The notes beneath the pieces were generated by a model that saw only the letters and a list, made by a program, of their open reading frames with translations, did not search any database and was not told the origin of the DNA. Positions 8,986 to 17,237 of a stretch of DNA of 64,000 bases are shown piece by piece (the first letter of the stretch is position 1; each line of letters opens with the position of its first letter). A program made the position numbers and the translations under genes. The DNA is from Methanobacterium bryantii (GTDB lineage Archaea; Methanobacteriota; Methanobacteria; Methanobacteriales; Methanobacteriaceae): assembly GCF_002287175.1 (NCBI RefSeq), contig NZ_LMVM01000002.1, positions 1 to 64,000 of the forward strand. Reading direction: 5' to 3'.

Positions 8986-9451
8986 TTATACCGAAGATTT
9001 TATAGAAAATTTATTTTTAACTTTTCCTGTTAAATCTAAACTTTCTTCGATAAAGTAATCACTTTTTGGATCTATACCATAGGTTTCGGGTCTTGTACCT
9101 GAAATCACACTGATTTTAGGTTCGATACTTAATTTGGATAAAACTCTGTCTATAATTTTATAATTTTCGCTCATGCCCAGAATGTTGTGTAAATACTATC
9201 ACTTCACTCGTGTGTCTGGTTAAGTAAATTGCATTTTTTTTAAGATAAATTCCATATAATCAATTAAAACCACAATTTAACATAATAGTATAACTCATAC
9301 ACAGGATCATTGACATGTAAAAATCGCAGATTTTTACGGTCACAAAAACCGAAGTTTTTGTGAACATGAGCGATAATTTTATTTTATCATTGATGTCTTT
9401 TACTTCACTAGTTCCAACTGGGGCTAAAAGGAATTTATGGCCATTTAACAT
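8986..9451 (-). pseudogene. Small gene split by a TIR element
   Basis: The N-terminal piece (9373-9451) reads MLNGHKFLLAPVGTSEVKDINDKI; the C-terminal piece (8986-9167) reads KIIDRVLSKLSIEPKISVISGTRPETYGIDPKSD and continues to a stop. Together they make one plausible soluble protein of about 80 residues, interrupted by the element at 9168-9372. The ATG of the apparent 62-codon downstream frame comes from the element end (CATGAGCG). The exact junction is blurred by tandem AAAATTAT repeats. A promoter with a conserved start region lies at 9581-9620. Family not recognised. Confidence 0.6.
9168..9372. mobile_element. TIR element copy B with two hairpin cassettes
   Basis: 205 bp with perfect ends CGCTCATG (9168-9175) and CATGAGCG (9365-9372), flanked on both sides by ATAATTTT (9160-9167 and 9373-9380). 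Its first 140 bp match copy A. Near the right end it has 45 extra bases (9318-9362) made of two perfect hairpins, TAAAAATC-gca-GATTTTTA and CACAAAAAC-cgaa-GTTTTTGTG. It interrupts a small gene. No coding capacity. Confidence 0.75.
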
Positions 9452-9558
9452 CTTAATTTTAATTTTGAATAAATTTCAATTTGTGGATTGATCTTAAAAA
9501 TTAATGAGTTTAAAAGGGGATGAAAGGAGATGAAAAAAACAATGTTTACTACATCTCC

Positions 9559-9620
9559 TTAAGTGGAGCGATTAATTCCACTTAACTTATAATGTAAACG
9601 TTTTAGTATATAAATATTTC
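9559..9620 (-). promoter_or_regulatory. Promoter and inverted repeat before the split gene
   Basis: Minus-strand BRE/TATA GGAAATATTTATATAC at about 9605-9620, followed by TTTACATTATAAGTTA like the promoter at 5115-5153. Just downstream lies a perfect inverted repeat TTAAGTGGA-n9-TCCACTTAA (9559-9585), which could be an operator. The gene it served now appears broken. Confidence 0.5.
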
Positions 9621-9709
9621 CTTTTAACTTATAAGTTATATTCTTAACGCAGTGTTTGGTGAAATGATAATATGTGTTTTAAGCTTTACTTTAAAATGTA
9701 AAACTGTAT

Positions 9710-9859
9710 CGTTCATGTTGGAGTATTGTGCAAATGTTAGCATTTAAATTATTATGTAACCTTTGATTAAATGGAATTTTTTAAAAACAAGTTCAACTTA
9801 AATTAACCAGTAAACATGTTAATGAAGAAAAACTATGTACATGGTAATATGCCTGAACG
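9710..9859. mobile_element. TIR element copy G, diverged
   Basis: Ends CGTTCATG... and ...CCTGAACG form an inverted repeat. The left end CGTTCATGTTGGAGTATTG resembles the left end of copy A. The interior is diverged and AT-rich with no open frame. The remainder of 9452-10311 contains no gene. Confidence 0.45.
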
Positions 9860-10022
9860 AACTGTATTTATAATATAATTAATAATTAGTGCAGTTTAGA
9901 GGCTAAATTTTGATTTAGATTTTTTAAAAAAATTCAATATGCATAGCTTCATGATTATTTTCATTTAGACATGTAAATTTGTGTCATCTGGCCTTTTGAC
10001 ATATTTGCATTACTATTAAACA

Positions 10023-10080
10023 TAACTTAATAACTGTATAACTTATAAAGTGAACAACTGATTAAGTTAATCTGGTTATC
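10023..10080. promoter_or_regulatory. Putative segregation-type site 1
   Basis: Contains TTAATAACTGTATAACTTAT followed by AAAGTGAACAACTGATTAAGTTA. The first block recurs at 16801 and 18710, the second at 11814. The half-sites TAACTTA and TAAGTTA repeat in both orientations. Confidence 0.5.
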
Positions 10081-10311
10081 ATATTATTTATCTGATGCTG
10101 TATCAATTTTTAATTAATTTGAAGATTCAGCTTATGATTTAAGCCATAAATTCAAAAATCTGAAACTATATCCATCTGAAAAAGTATTTGTAGGTCAAAT
10201 TACATATTAAACATGTGCAAAATATGATTAACTCTATTTTTTAAAATTGATTGCCACAAAAACAATTTTTGTTTAATCATAGAAAATATGGTTTAAAAGG
10301 AGTTTTAATTG

Positions 10312-10944
10312 ATGTTTATGGAGTTAGTGGTATTTTTAGAAGAGTTTATAGTCACTTATGGTTCATGGGGTATCTTTTTTGGAAGTGTCCTTGAGGAGAT
10401 CATTGCTCCCATACCATCAACAGCTGTTATAATGGGTTCGAGCTTTTTTATAATGGAAAATATCCCTATTTCGTTTCATGCATTCCAGATCCTTTTAATT
10501 AATATAGCTGTACCTGCGGCGGCAGGGGTTACCCTTGGATCTTTACTTATTTATGGGATTGTTTATTATGCAGGTAAGCCTTTTATCGACCGCTGGGGGA
10601 AATATCTTGGGCTGTCATGGAATGAAATAGAAAAAACAGAAGAGAATTATTCCAAAAATAATTTAATGGCATTATCTATTTTTACTGCGAGGGCTCTTCC
10701 TATAGTACCAAGTGTTGTTGTCAGCGCATTTTGCGGCTTTATCAAATATGATATTAAAAGGTATATTACAATTACTTTCCTTGGAACTTTAGTAAAAGCA
10801 TTTATTTTTGGAGTTATGGCATGGCAATTTGGAAGTTTATACAGGACTATAGAAACAGAAATTGGCATATTTGAAGAAATAGTAGTTATTGGATTTGTGA
10901 TAGTGGTGATATGTTTCATCATTTATAAAAAATATAAAAAGTAA
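10312..10944 (+). CDS. DedA/SNARE-associated family membrane protein
   Basis: 210 residues with several hydrophobic segments. The family blocks are the N-terminal reentrant region FGSVLEEIIAPIPSTAVIMGSS, GSLLIYGIVYYAGKPFIDRWGKYL, and FTARALPIVPSVVVSAFCGF. DedA proteins are inner-membrane proteins proposed to move lipid carriers across the membrane. AAAAGGAG lies nine bases before the ATG at 10312; a TTG precedes it by one codon. A ZIP transporter gene follows 34 bases later and may be co-transcribed. Confidence 0.85.
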   Translation: MFMELVVFLEEFIVTYGSWGIFFGSVLEEIIAPIPSTAVIMGSSFFIMENIPISFHAFQILLINIAVPAAAGVTLGSLLIYGIVYYAGKPFIDRWGKYLGLSWNEIEKTEENYSKNNLMALSIFTARALPIVPSVVVSAFCGFIKYDIKRYITITFLGTLVKAFIFGVMAWQFGSLYRTIETEIGIFEEIVVIGFVIVVICFIIYKKYKK

Positions 10945-10978
10945 AAATTAATTTAATTGATAATTTTGACGTGTAAGC

Positions 10979-11713
10979 ATGAACGAATTTCTGTTAATCC
11001 TATTATTTTCGTTACTACCTGCTTTAGGGACTTTTGCAGGGGGTATATCGGCTGAATTTTTAAAAATAGACAGAAAAAATTTAAGTTTAGCTTTGCACGT
11101 AGCGGCAGGGATTATACTTGCTGTAATTAGTATAGAATTAATGCCTGAAATTTTAAAATCGAACACGCCATGGATAACTATTTTAGCATTTATTGTGGGT
11201 GGCATTTTTTTTATTACTATTGATCAACTGATTAACTTCGTACAGGGCAGATTAGGTAATGTAAATCACTCAACAACTGCTTGGGCAATCTTTTTTGGCG
11301 TTGCAATAGATTCATTTACTGATGGTCTTTTAATCGGTGCAGGGTCTTTAATAGATTTACAAATTGGTTTTTTAGTTGCATTAGGTGTAGTTTCTGCAGA
11401 TATACCTGAAAGTTTTGCAACCATTGCATCCTTTAAAGAGAGGGGTATTAAAAAGAATTTAAGGATAGTTCTAAACCTTCTTGCAAGTTTACCTGTTTTG
11501 TTAGGTGCATCTGCAGGGTATTTCCTTGTTAAAGGGCAGCCTCCGATTGTAGAATATATCATACTGGCTTTTGCTGCAGGTATTTTATTAACAATAACTG
11601 CTGAAGAAATTATACCTGAATCTCACAGAAATGGGGAAGCAAGGCTTGCAGCATTAGCTTTTATTGGAGGTTTTGCTTTTTTTGCATTTATTTCAAGCTA
11701 TTTGAGAATTTAA
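10979..11713 (+). CDS. ZIP-family metal transporter
   Basis: 244 residues, about eight membrane helices. Diagnostic segments: HVAAGIILAVISIELMPEIL (helix 2), AIDSFTDGLLIGAG (helix 4) and SADIPESFATIASF (helix 5). The usual His of the helix 4 and 5 metal site is replaced by Asp here (DSFTD, DIPE), which may alter ion choice. Likely takes up zinc or another divalent metal. The ATG has no strong ribosome site. It follows dedA closely in the same direction. Confidence 0.8.
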   Translation: MNEFLLILLFSLLPALGTFAGGISAEFLKIDRKNLSLALHVAAGIILAVISIELMPEILKSNTPWITILAFIVGGIFFITIDQLINFVQGRLGNVNHSTTAWAIFFGVAIDSFTDGLLIGAGSLIDLQIGFLVALGVVSADIPESFATIASFKERGIKKNLRIVLNLLASLPVLLGASAGYFLVKGQPPIVEYIILAFAAGILLTITAEEIIPESHRNGEARLAALAFIGGFAFFAFISSYLRI

Positions 11714-11813
11714 AAAAATATTTTGCTCTTAATCAGCCTACTTTATTTTTAGAGCACATCTGGGCCATGCTGCCTAAAACGGCACTGCTAAAAGGTATTA
11801 GATAATTAGTAGC

Positions 11814-11851
11814 TACATAACTTATGAAGTGAGTAACTGAATAAGTTACTA
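11814..11851. promoter_or_regulatory. Putative segregation-type site 2
   Basis: ATAACTTATGAAGTGAGTAACTGA followed by ATAAGTTAC. It matches the second block of the site at 10023-10080 at most positions and lies in the space after the ZIP gene. Confidence 0.5.
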
Positions 11852-11941
11852 ATTCCTTTAATCTTGCTGTATGTAAATATTCCTTTAAAAACTAATTTTT
11901 GTAAATAAAATTTACTGAGTAAAAATAAAAAATACAGCTAT

Positions 11942-12218
11942 TTATTCTTTTAATGTCCAGTAGCACCTTTTAGGGGAATAAATAGTTTCATCTTTTTTAA
12001 GTTCTTTCATTATTTTGGCAACTTCTTTTTTGTCTACACCAGAAATCGGGCTGACTTTGGTGGCTCCAGCGAAAATTAAAAATTTTCGATGTACCAAACA
12101 CGAAGCCCTCGAAACTTTGTTTTTTGGGCGTCAAAATTCATAGAATTTTGACAGTGTTTGAGTGCTGCAAAATTCATAGATTTTTGCAAGCTTTGATTAT
12201 TTTTTCTTTATTTTCCAT
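11942..12218 (-). pseudogene. Small HTH-type gene broken by a hairpin array
   Basis: The minus strand starts MENKEKIIKA at 12218 and then hits stops inside a hairpin array. After the array it resumes with GATKVSPISGVDKKEVAKIM, then KELKKDETIYSPKRCYWTLKE and a stop. The two parts are the beginning and end of the short winged-helix proteins common in Methanobacteriales (…ISGVDKKEV…LKK…I.SPKRCYW). Total length 277 bp is not a multiple of three. Part of the recognition-helix region is missing, so the gene cannot be functional. Confidence 0.65.
12071..12192. repeat. Hairpin array inserted in the HTH gene
   Basis: Contains CGAAAATT-aaa-AATTTTCG, GTCAAAATTC-ata-GAATTTTGAC, TGCAAAATTC-atag-ATTTTTGCA and GCCC..GAAAC-ttt-GTTTT..GGGC. 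The last two groups sit within an outer pair CAAACAC...GTGTTTG, so nesting is again present. The modules are the same kinds seen at 30.1, 38 and 52 kb. Confidence 0.75.
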
Positions 12219-12481
12219 GATATCACATTAGTTAAATTATTCTTTTAACCATATATTTGTTATATAGTTTAAAAGGTATAATAAAATAGTACTTAATTGA
12301 ATATAGTGTCGAACAGGTGCATATTTTAAAGTTAGATATCCCATGGAATTGTAGAATATACATTTTAGAGAAGTTAACACTTTGAACTAAAAATACATAA
12401 CTAAAATTAATTGTTGAGTATATTTTAGGAGAAATTAATGTCCTGGACTGAAAAAGTAGAATTTTCTATAAATCATCATAT

Positions 12482-12622
12482 ATTGGTAAATCAATTAATT
12501 TGTATTTAACATTGGCTTAGGGACACTCAGTATAGGAGTGTAAGCGAGTGTCCCTAAGTGGTAGGTGTTTGTTTTTTTAGTGGTCTAACACCTTTGAGGG
12601 CGTATAGATACAAATTGGTAAA
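12482..12622. other. Structured three-way-junction element flanked by a 9-bp direct repeat
   Basis: Closing stem AATTTGTAT (12497-12505) / ATACAAATT (12608-12616). Inside are two hairpins: CTTAGGGACACTC (12516-12528) / GAGTGTCCCTAAG (12546-12558), and AGGTGTT (12563-12569) / AACACCT (12587-12593). ACACTC can instead pair with an earlier GAGTGT (12536-12541), so two folds compete. ATTGGTAAA occurs on both sides (12482-12490, 12614-12622), as a target duplication would. It may be a small RNA, a switch, or a small mobile element; strand unknown. Nothing else is seen in 12623-12932. Confidence 0.5.
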
Positions 12623-12932
12623 ATACGCAATATCCATTATTAATTTTAAATTATTTAAAGTAAATGGTCCATTATGTGATTTTAATCACATTAACAACAA
12701 AATAAAAACATTTAACATTATATTCCACTACAGATAACCATGAATCAAATTTAATTTACATATTATACATTATTAGTGGTGTGAATTTATAAATAGAATG
12801 TTTATTATGTATATTTCATAAAATTTATGCTGCATATTCTTAGTTAAAAATTTAAATTTAAATTTAATTGTGAAAAGATATTTATTTATATTAAATCAAA
12901 TTAAATAATAATTTAGATGGGGGAGGCTTATT

Positions 12933-13106
12933 ATGGGTAAGGAAAAAGCTATTAAAATTTTACGAAAACATTTTAAGGCATTGTATGATTATGCGGGGAT
13001 GGAATGGACTTCTGATGATGATGAAGATTTAGAACAATTAGTTGATGAACTTGGAGAAATTATCGAAGAGAAATCAGGTTTTCCGGAATCTAAAAATATT
13101 CTGTAG
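12933..13106 (+). CDS. Small acidic hypothetical protein (57 aa)
   Basis: Starts MGKEKAIKILRKHFKALYDY and continues with a highly acidic middle (SDDDEDLEQLVDELGEIIEE). GGGGGAGG at 12919-12926 is a very strong ribosome site, seven bases before the ATG. It is predicted helical and soluble. Codon use and ribosome site make it a convincing short gene although the family is unknown. It is read in the same direction as the UbiA gene that follows 150 bases later. Confidence 0.65.
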   Translation: MGKEKAIKILRKHFKALYDYAGMEWTSDDDEDLEQLVDELGEIIEEKSGFPESKNIL

Positions 13107-13255
13107 ATACTATTTTGAAGTAAAAATTTCAATAAACTTTAACTATTAAACATGTAACATATTTAGAATGGGTAAATGTCCAAAGATATGGACTTTTTTT
13201 AGATATCTTAAACAGTATTAAAAAATATTTATGTAATAATTTATTTAATAATAGT

Positions 13256-14182
13256 ATGAATATTAAAGGGGATACCCTGATAAAAATTGTTAAATTAGGA
13301 AGGCCGATGTTCCTATTTGATGGATTTTTGCTTTTTATTATGGGTGCCCTGTTAGCGGTTATTTTCAATGCTGAATTTAGTTTAACTAAATTTATAATGG
13401 GTTATTCAATTTTGCTTTTATGCCATCTTGCTGTTCACTACAGTAATGATTATTATGACTTTAAAACAGACAGCCTTTCAGGGCCCAGCACTGTTTCTGC
13501 AGGTAGCGGCGTACTACTTGAAAACCCTGAATTAAAGCAATTTTCAAAGGGATTTGCTGTTGTGCTTAACTTGCTGTCAGTCGTTCTTGCAGCTGTTTTC
13601 ACTGTTATTTTTTCATACCCTGCTGAATTTTTCTTACTGGCAGTATTTGGTAATTTTTTAGCATGGTTTTACACCGCACCTCCTTTAAAATTAGCTTACA
13701 ACAGGCTTGGCGAAGTTTCAAATGCACTTTATGGGATTTTACTGCCTTCTGCCGGATTTTTTACTTTAATGGGAACTTTAACTATTCCCATGCTGATTTT
13801 TACTATACCTCTTGCTTTTTCAAGACTTTTTTTAACTAACAGTGCCAATATTCCAGATATGGAAGGAGATAAATTAGGTGGTAAAATAACTTTAGTTGTA
13901 GCAAATGGCCGTAGATTTGGTTTTAAGTTTATTGGAGTTTCTGCGTTTATGATGACACTATCTTTTGCTTTAATATCAGTTACAAGTCTTTATCCACAGG
14001 TCCTAAATTTTAAGGTGATTACTTTTATTTCATTAATTCCGTTAAGTTTGGGGATATTGGAGCTGCTGAAGATGCCTTTAGATAGAGAATCAGCTACTAA
14101 ATATGCTACATTCAATATTAAATCAATATTTTTAATTGGAATTTTAATTAACAGCTATTTTGTATTTCTAATTTTATCGTGA
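13256..14182 (+). CDS. UbiA-family prenyltransferase
   Basis: 308 residues, eight to nine membrane helices. The first Asp-rich motif is NDYYDFKTD (Asn64 to Asp72, NDxxDxxxD) and the second is NIPDMEGD (DxxxD), the two Mg-prenyl diphosphate binding sites of the family. Resembles the MenA branch (LAVHYSNDYYD, AGSGVL). In methanogens such proteins make prenylated lipids or cofactors; the acceptor cannot be told. There is no ribosome site before the ATG, and an AT-rich TATA-like stretch lies about 25 bases upstream, so the mRNA may be leaderless. Confidence 0.75.
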   Translation: MNIKGDTLIKIVKLGRPMFLFDGFLLFIMGALLAVIFNAEFSLTKFIMGYSILLLCHLAVHYSNDYYDFKTDSLSGPSTVSAGSGVLLENPELKQFSKGFAVVLNLLSVVLAAVFTVIFSYPAEFFLLAVFGNFLAWFYTAPPLKLAYNRLGEVSNALYGILLPSAGFFTLMGTLTIPMLIFTIPLAFSRLFLTNSANIPDMEGDKLGGKITLVVANGRRFGFKFIGVSAFMMTLSFALISVTSLYPQVLNFKVITFISLIPLSLGILELLKMPLDRESATKYATFNIKSIFLIGILINSYFVFLILS

Positions 14183-14227
14183 AAGTTTTTGATGTTATGT
14201 TTAAAAATATAATGGAGGAAAGTTAGT

Positions 14228-14386
14228 ATGAGCTGGTTAATAGATATAATATGGAAATTTGTGAGCTTTTGGCTTCTTTCAAAGTTTGGAATATTTGGAC
14301 GTATTGTAATTGGAATGGCTATATTGAATAGGTTGGTTAAAAGCACATTTATGTTATTTAGATTCATGAGCTGGTTTATGAGATAA
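14228..14386 (+). CDS. Small membrane-associated protein (52 aa)
   Basis: MSWLIDIIWKFVSFWLLSKF... is hydrophobic and Trp/Phe-rich with a few basic residues, ending RFMSWFMR. GGAGGAAAG at 14213-14221 gives a good ribosome site seven bases before ATG. It lies 45 bases after the UbiA gene in the same direction and may be its last cistron. Composition suggests a single amphipathic or membrane helix. Function unknown. Confidence 0.5.
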   Translation: MSWLIDIIWKFVSFWLLSKFGIFGRIVIGMAILNRLVKSTFMLFRFMSWFMR

Positions 14387-14714
14387 ATAAGTTCATGCTT
14401 TAAATTGTATCCATTGATAATTATCATTTTAAACTTGGGCGTTATTTAGATATAAATACATTTACTTACTTTTTTTTATATTATTGGGTTATAAATGCTT
14501 TTTTTCACTGTAATTAAAATTCATTCTGATTTTTTAGGGATGTAGGACATTTTTTTAAGGTATTTTGATTTTGACTATAACTCTTGCATAGTGCAAGTAT
14601 ATATGTGATGAATATCATACCCCCTAACACTTGCTCCATGCAATTATTGATGGACGCAAGAGTACTGAACTTATAATTTTCAACAAGAAAATTTTCAATT
14701 TTTTTGGAGGCTAT

Positions 14715-14764
14715 CAAAAATCATAAATGATTTTTGGAACCCCAAAATGGAAAATTTTGGAGGT
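14715..14764 (+). promoter_or_regulatory. Two hairpins overlapping the MATE ribosome site
   Basis: CAAAAATC-ataaat-GATTTTTG (14715-14736) and CCAAAAT-ggaaa-ATTTTGG (14742-14760). The last GG of the second stem is the first GG of the GGAGGT ribosome site (14759-14764) for the MATE gene at 14770. In RNA the hairpin would hold or abut the ribosome site. The stretch 14387-14714 shows no gene; a minus-strand frame at 14514-14717 is not convincing. Confidence 0.55.
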
Positions 14765-14769
14765 AAAAA

Positions 14770-16188
14770 ATGACAGATGAAACTAAAAATGCAGATAGCA
14801 GGATTAAATTGATAACCGGAGATCCTAAACGAGCCATAAGAAATTTATCTTTTCCCATGATGTTAATTATGATCCTTATAGTTAGTTATCAAATAGTTGA
14901 CAGTATATGGGTAGCAGGACTCGGTGCTGATGCACTGGCTGCTTTAGGATTTATTTCGCCAATATTTATGGTAATTGTAGGGCTTGCACAGGGCTTAGGG
15001 GCAGGTGCTACTTCCCTTATAGCTCGGTGTATAGGGGCAAAAGATAAAGATAATGCAGATAATGCAGCTATGCATGCAATTTTAATAACTGCCGTACTTT
15101 CTGTGGTGCTCCCTGTTGTTTTGATTCTTCTTTTAAAGGATATACTACTTGCAATCGGTGCGGCAAGTGTGTTAACCCTTGCAACACAATATGGGCAAAT
15201 TATATTTGCCGGGTCTTTTGCATTGCTGTTTAATTCAGTTGGGTCCAGTATTCTACGTGCAGAAGGGGACATGAAGAGGGCCACCTATGCAATTGCAATA
15301 AGCAGTATATTGAACATGGTTATAGCTCCCATATTTATTTACACACTCAACATGGGAATTAGCGGGGCAGCAGTAGCTACTGTATTATCCTCATCTGTAG
15401 CAGCAGTTGCCATATTTTACTGGATACTTATAAAAAGGGATACATACTTGGCATTTAAATTTAAGGATTTCCACTTTGATCCAAGGATCATTAAAGATAT
15501 ACTTGGAGTAACATTACCTGCAAGTGTAGAGCAGTTTATAATGTCTGTGCTGACAGTGGGCATTAATACAATGTTAGTTATTGCCGCTGGAACAACTGCT
15601 GTGGCTGTTTATACTGCTGGATGGAGAATCGTGTCAATGGGAATAATTCCTGCTCTTGGAATAGAAACGGCCGTACTAACCGTTGCGGGAGTCGCCTATG
15701 GTGCAAAGAACTATAAAAATTTAGAGATAAGCTGTCATTATGCCATAAAATTAGGGGGGATTATATCTCTGGTTTTAGCTGTAACAACCTACATTTTCGC
15801 CCCAAATATTGCCTGGTTATTTGCTTATTCTGCAAACAGTGGAGATATGATACCGATGATCGCAGAATTCCTTAGAATTTTCTGTGTATTCTTTATGGCA
15901 ATTCCATTTGGGCTTGCATCTACTGCTGTTTTCCAGGCAGCGGGTAAAGGAACTACCTCACTGCTTTTAGTTGTTATAAGAGACTTGGTCTTATCATTAA
16001 TTGCTGCCTATATCCTGGGAATTGTGCTCCATTTAGGAGCTACAGGAATTTACTGGGGAATAGTGATTGGTGTTATTTTAGGGTCTGCTATCAGTTATCT
16101 ATACTTCAGGCTGTTTTTAAGGAGTTTAAAAAGGGAAGAGATGGGAGATGTGAATATAAGAAAATTTAAAGGAGAAAGGATAAACTAA
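14770..16188 (+). CDS. MATE-family multidrug efflux protein
   Basis: 472 residues with twelve membrane helices. N-lobe features: QIVDSIWVAGLGADALAALGFISPI and GLAQGLGAGATSLIARCIGAKD; duplicated C-lobe features: LPASVEQFIMSVLTVGINTMLV and GIETAVLTVAGVAYGAKN. MATE proteins expel cationic drugs or metabolites using a Na or H gradient. The ribosome site GGAGGT overlaps a hairpin. A MarR regulator gene starts 83 bases downstream in the same direction, a usual arrangement for drug-response units. Substrate unknown. Confidence 0.9.
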   Translation: MTDETKNADSRIKLITGDPKRAIRNLSFPMMLIMILIVSYQIVDSIWVAGLGADALAALGFISPIFMVIVGLAQGLGAGATSLIARCIGAKDKDNADNAAMHAILITAVLSVVLPVVLILLLKDILLAIGAASVLTLATQYGQIIFAGSFALLFNSVGSSILRAEGDMKRATYAIAISSILNMVIAPIFIYTLNMGISGAAVATVLSSSVAAVAIFYWILIKRDTYLAFKFKDFHFDPRIIKDILGVTLPASVEQFIMSVLTVGINTMLVIAAGTTAVAVYTAGWRIVSMGIIPALGIETAVLTVAGVAYGAKNYKNLEISCHYAIKLGGIISLVLAVTTYIFAPNIAWLFAYSANSGDMIPMIAEFLRIFCVFFMAIPFGLASTAVFQAAGKGTTSLLLVVIRDLVLSLIAAYILGIVLHLGATGIYWGIVIGVILGSAISYLYFRLFLRSLKREEMGDVNIRKFKGERIN

Positions 16189-16271
16189 TCTGCTTTTTTC
16201 TCCTTTTTTTTAAATACAAAAAACATTAAAATTAAAAATAAGGTTACTTAAATATAAAAATCGGGAGAAAA

Positions 16272-16748
16272 ATGAAAGAAAGAGGACGTTTATCAAAGGA
16301 AGAAATTTTGGACATGCCCTTAGGGTCTTTAATAACCACTATCAGCAGATCTCACATGGCTTTTTTATTTAGTGAAATAGAAAAGTTAGGGATTGGGGGG
16401 CAGTTTCAATTTTTAATGGGTTTAGCCCGTGAAGACGGCATAATTCAGGAAGAACTGGCAAGTAGATTTCACTTGAACGAAAGTACAATAGCAAGGGCAT
16501 TGAGAAAATTGGAAGATGCAGGTATGGTCCAACGTAAAGTTGATGAAAACAACCGCAGAAGAAAGATAATTACAGTTACAGAAAAAGGAAGGGCTGCGGT
16601 AGATGCTATTTCAGAAATAGATAAGAAATGGGAAGAAAGAGTTCAGTCTTTATCACTTGATGAAAAAAACAAATTAAAAGAGATGTTACAGGTTTTGGCT
16701 GTTGAATCTATGGAATTGATGTATGAATTCAGGAAAGGAAAGCGTTAA
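16272..16748 (+). CDS. MarR-family transcription regulator
   Basis: 158 residues. The winged helix reads LAREDGIIQEELASRFHLNESTIARALRKLEDAGMVQRKVDENNRRRKIITVTEKGRAAV, the standard MarR recognition helix and wing. N- and C-terminal helices form the dimer region. GGGAG lies five bases before the ATG. Placed directly after the MATE gene, it probably represses that transporter and itself until a drug or phenolic ligand binds; this is inferred from context. Confidence 0.9.
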   Translation: MKERGRLSKEEILDMPLGSLITTISRSHMAFLFSEIEKLGIGGQFQFLMGLAREDGIIQEELASRFHLNESTIARALRKLEDAGMVQRKVDENNRRRKIITVTEKGRAAVDAISEIDKKWEERVQSLSLDEKNKLKEMLQVLAVESMELMYEFRKGKR

Positions 16749-16800
16749 CATTTTATATTTCTATTTATGGATTATTTTTGTATTTTAATATTTATATGAG

Positions 16801-16847
16801 GTTATTCAGTTAATAACTGTATAACTTATTCAGTGAATAACTTACTC
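16801..16847. promoter_or_regulatory. Putative segregation-type site 3
   Basis: GTTAATAACTGTATAACTTAT followed by TCAGTGAATAACTTACTC. The first part is nearly identical to sites at 10023 and 18710. It lies after the MarR gene, not in a promoter that can be recognised. Confidence 0.5.
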
Positions 16848-16914
16848 ATACTATTCTATTGTACGGTGTTTTAGATGTTAAGTAAAACAATTTAAAAAGT
16901 GTATATACACGGGC

Positions 16915-17148
16915 ATCAAAGATGAGCATTTTTTTATAGAATCCCTTAGATGGATCCAGAATTTAGTCTTAGAATAGTAGCCCCTAGCGGGAAATTAGGC
17001 CTTTTGAGAATTAGAAGTGATTAGTTCCTTGGGAAAGCTTTGCAGTATTGCAACCCTGGATAAAAAGGACGGTAGTTCTATTGGATGTACCACAAGTGAA
17101 TCCATTAAAAGGTACCTATCAAATGAATTCAATAAAAGAGACCAATAA
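16915..17148 (+). pseudogene. Remnant coding region in three frames
   Basis: Successive open pieces switch frame: IKDEHFFIESLRWIQNLVLE-stop, then LRIVAPSGKLGLLRIRSD-stop, then EVISSLGKLCSIATLDKKDGSS... to NEFNKRDQ-stop. Composition of each piece is protein-like and they follow each other without large gaps. This fits a decayed gene of unknown family. It could also be coincidence in AT-rich DNA. Confidence 0.35.
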
Positions 17149-17183
17149 ATGAATTCTATTAATGGCTTCTTTTTTTATGAAAT
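17148..17183 (+). repeat. Direct repeat, left copy
   Basis: AATGAATTCTATTAATGGCTTC and following T-run to ATGAAAT. Nearly identical to 17532-17566. The two copies flank a small membrane protein gene. Confidence 0.6.
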
Positions 17184-17237
17184 TATGAGAGATGATGGTG
17201 ATTAGTGGAGAAATAAAGTTGAATAATCTTTGAATGG

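Noticed and set aside
8986..9174. Independent 62-codon gene with ATG AGC start
   Set aside because: The ATG comes from the inverted-repeat end of element B; the frame reads better as the second half of a split gene.
14514..14717. 67-codon minus-strand ORF before the MATE gene
   Set aside because: Its start lies in a hairpin of the MATE leader and it has no ribosome site or family pattern.
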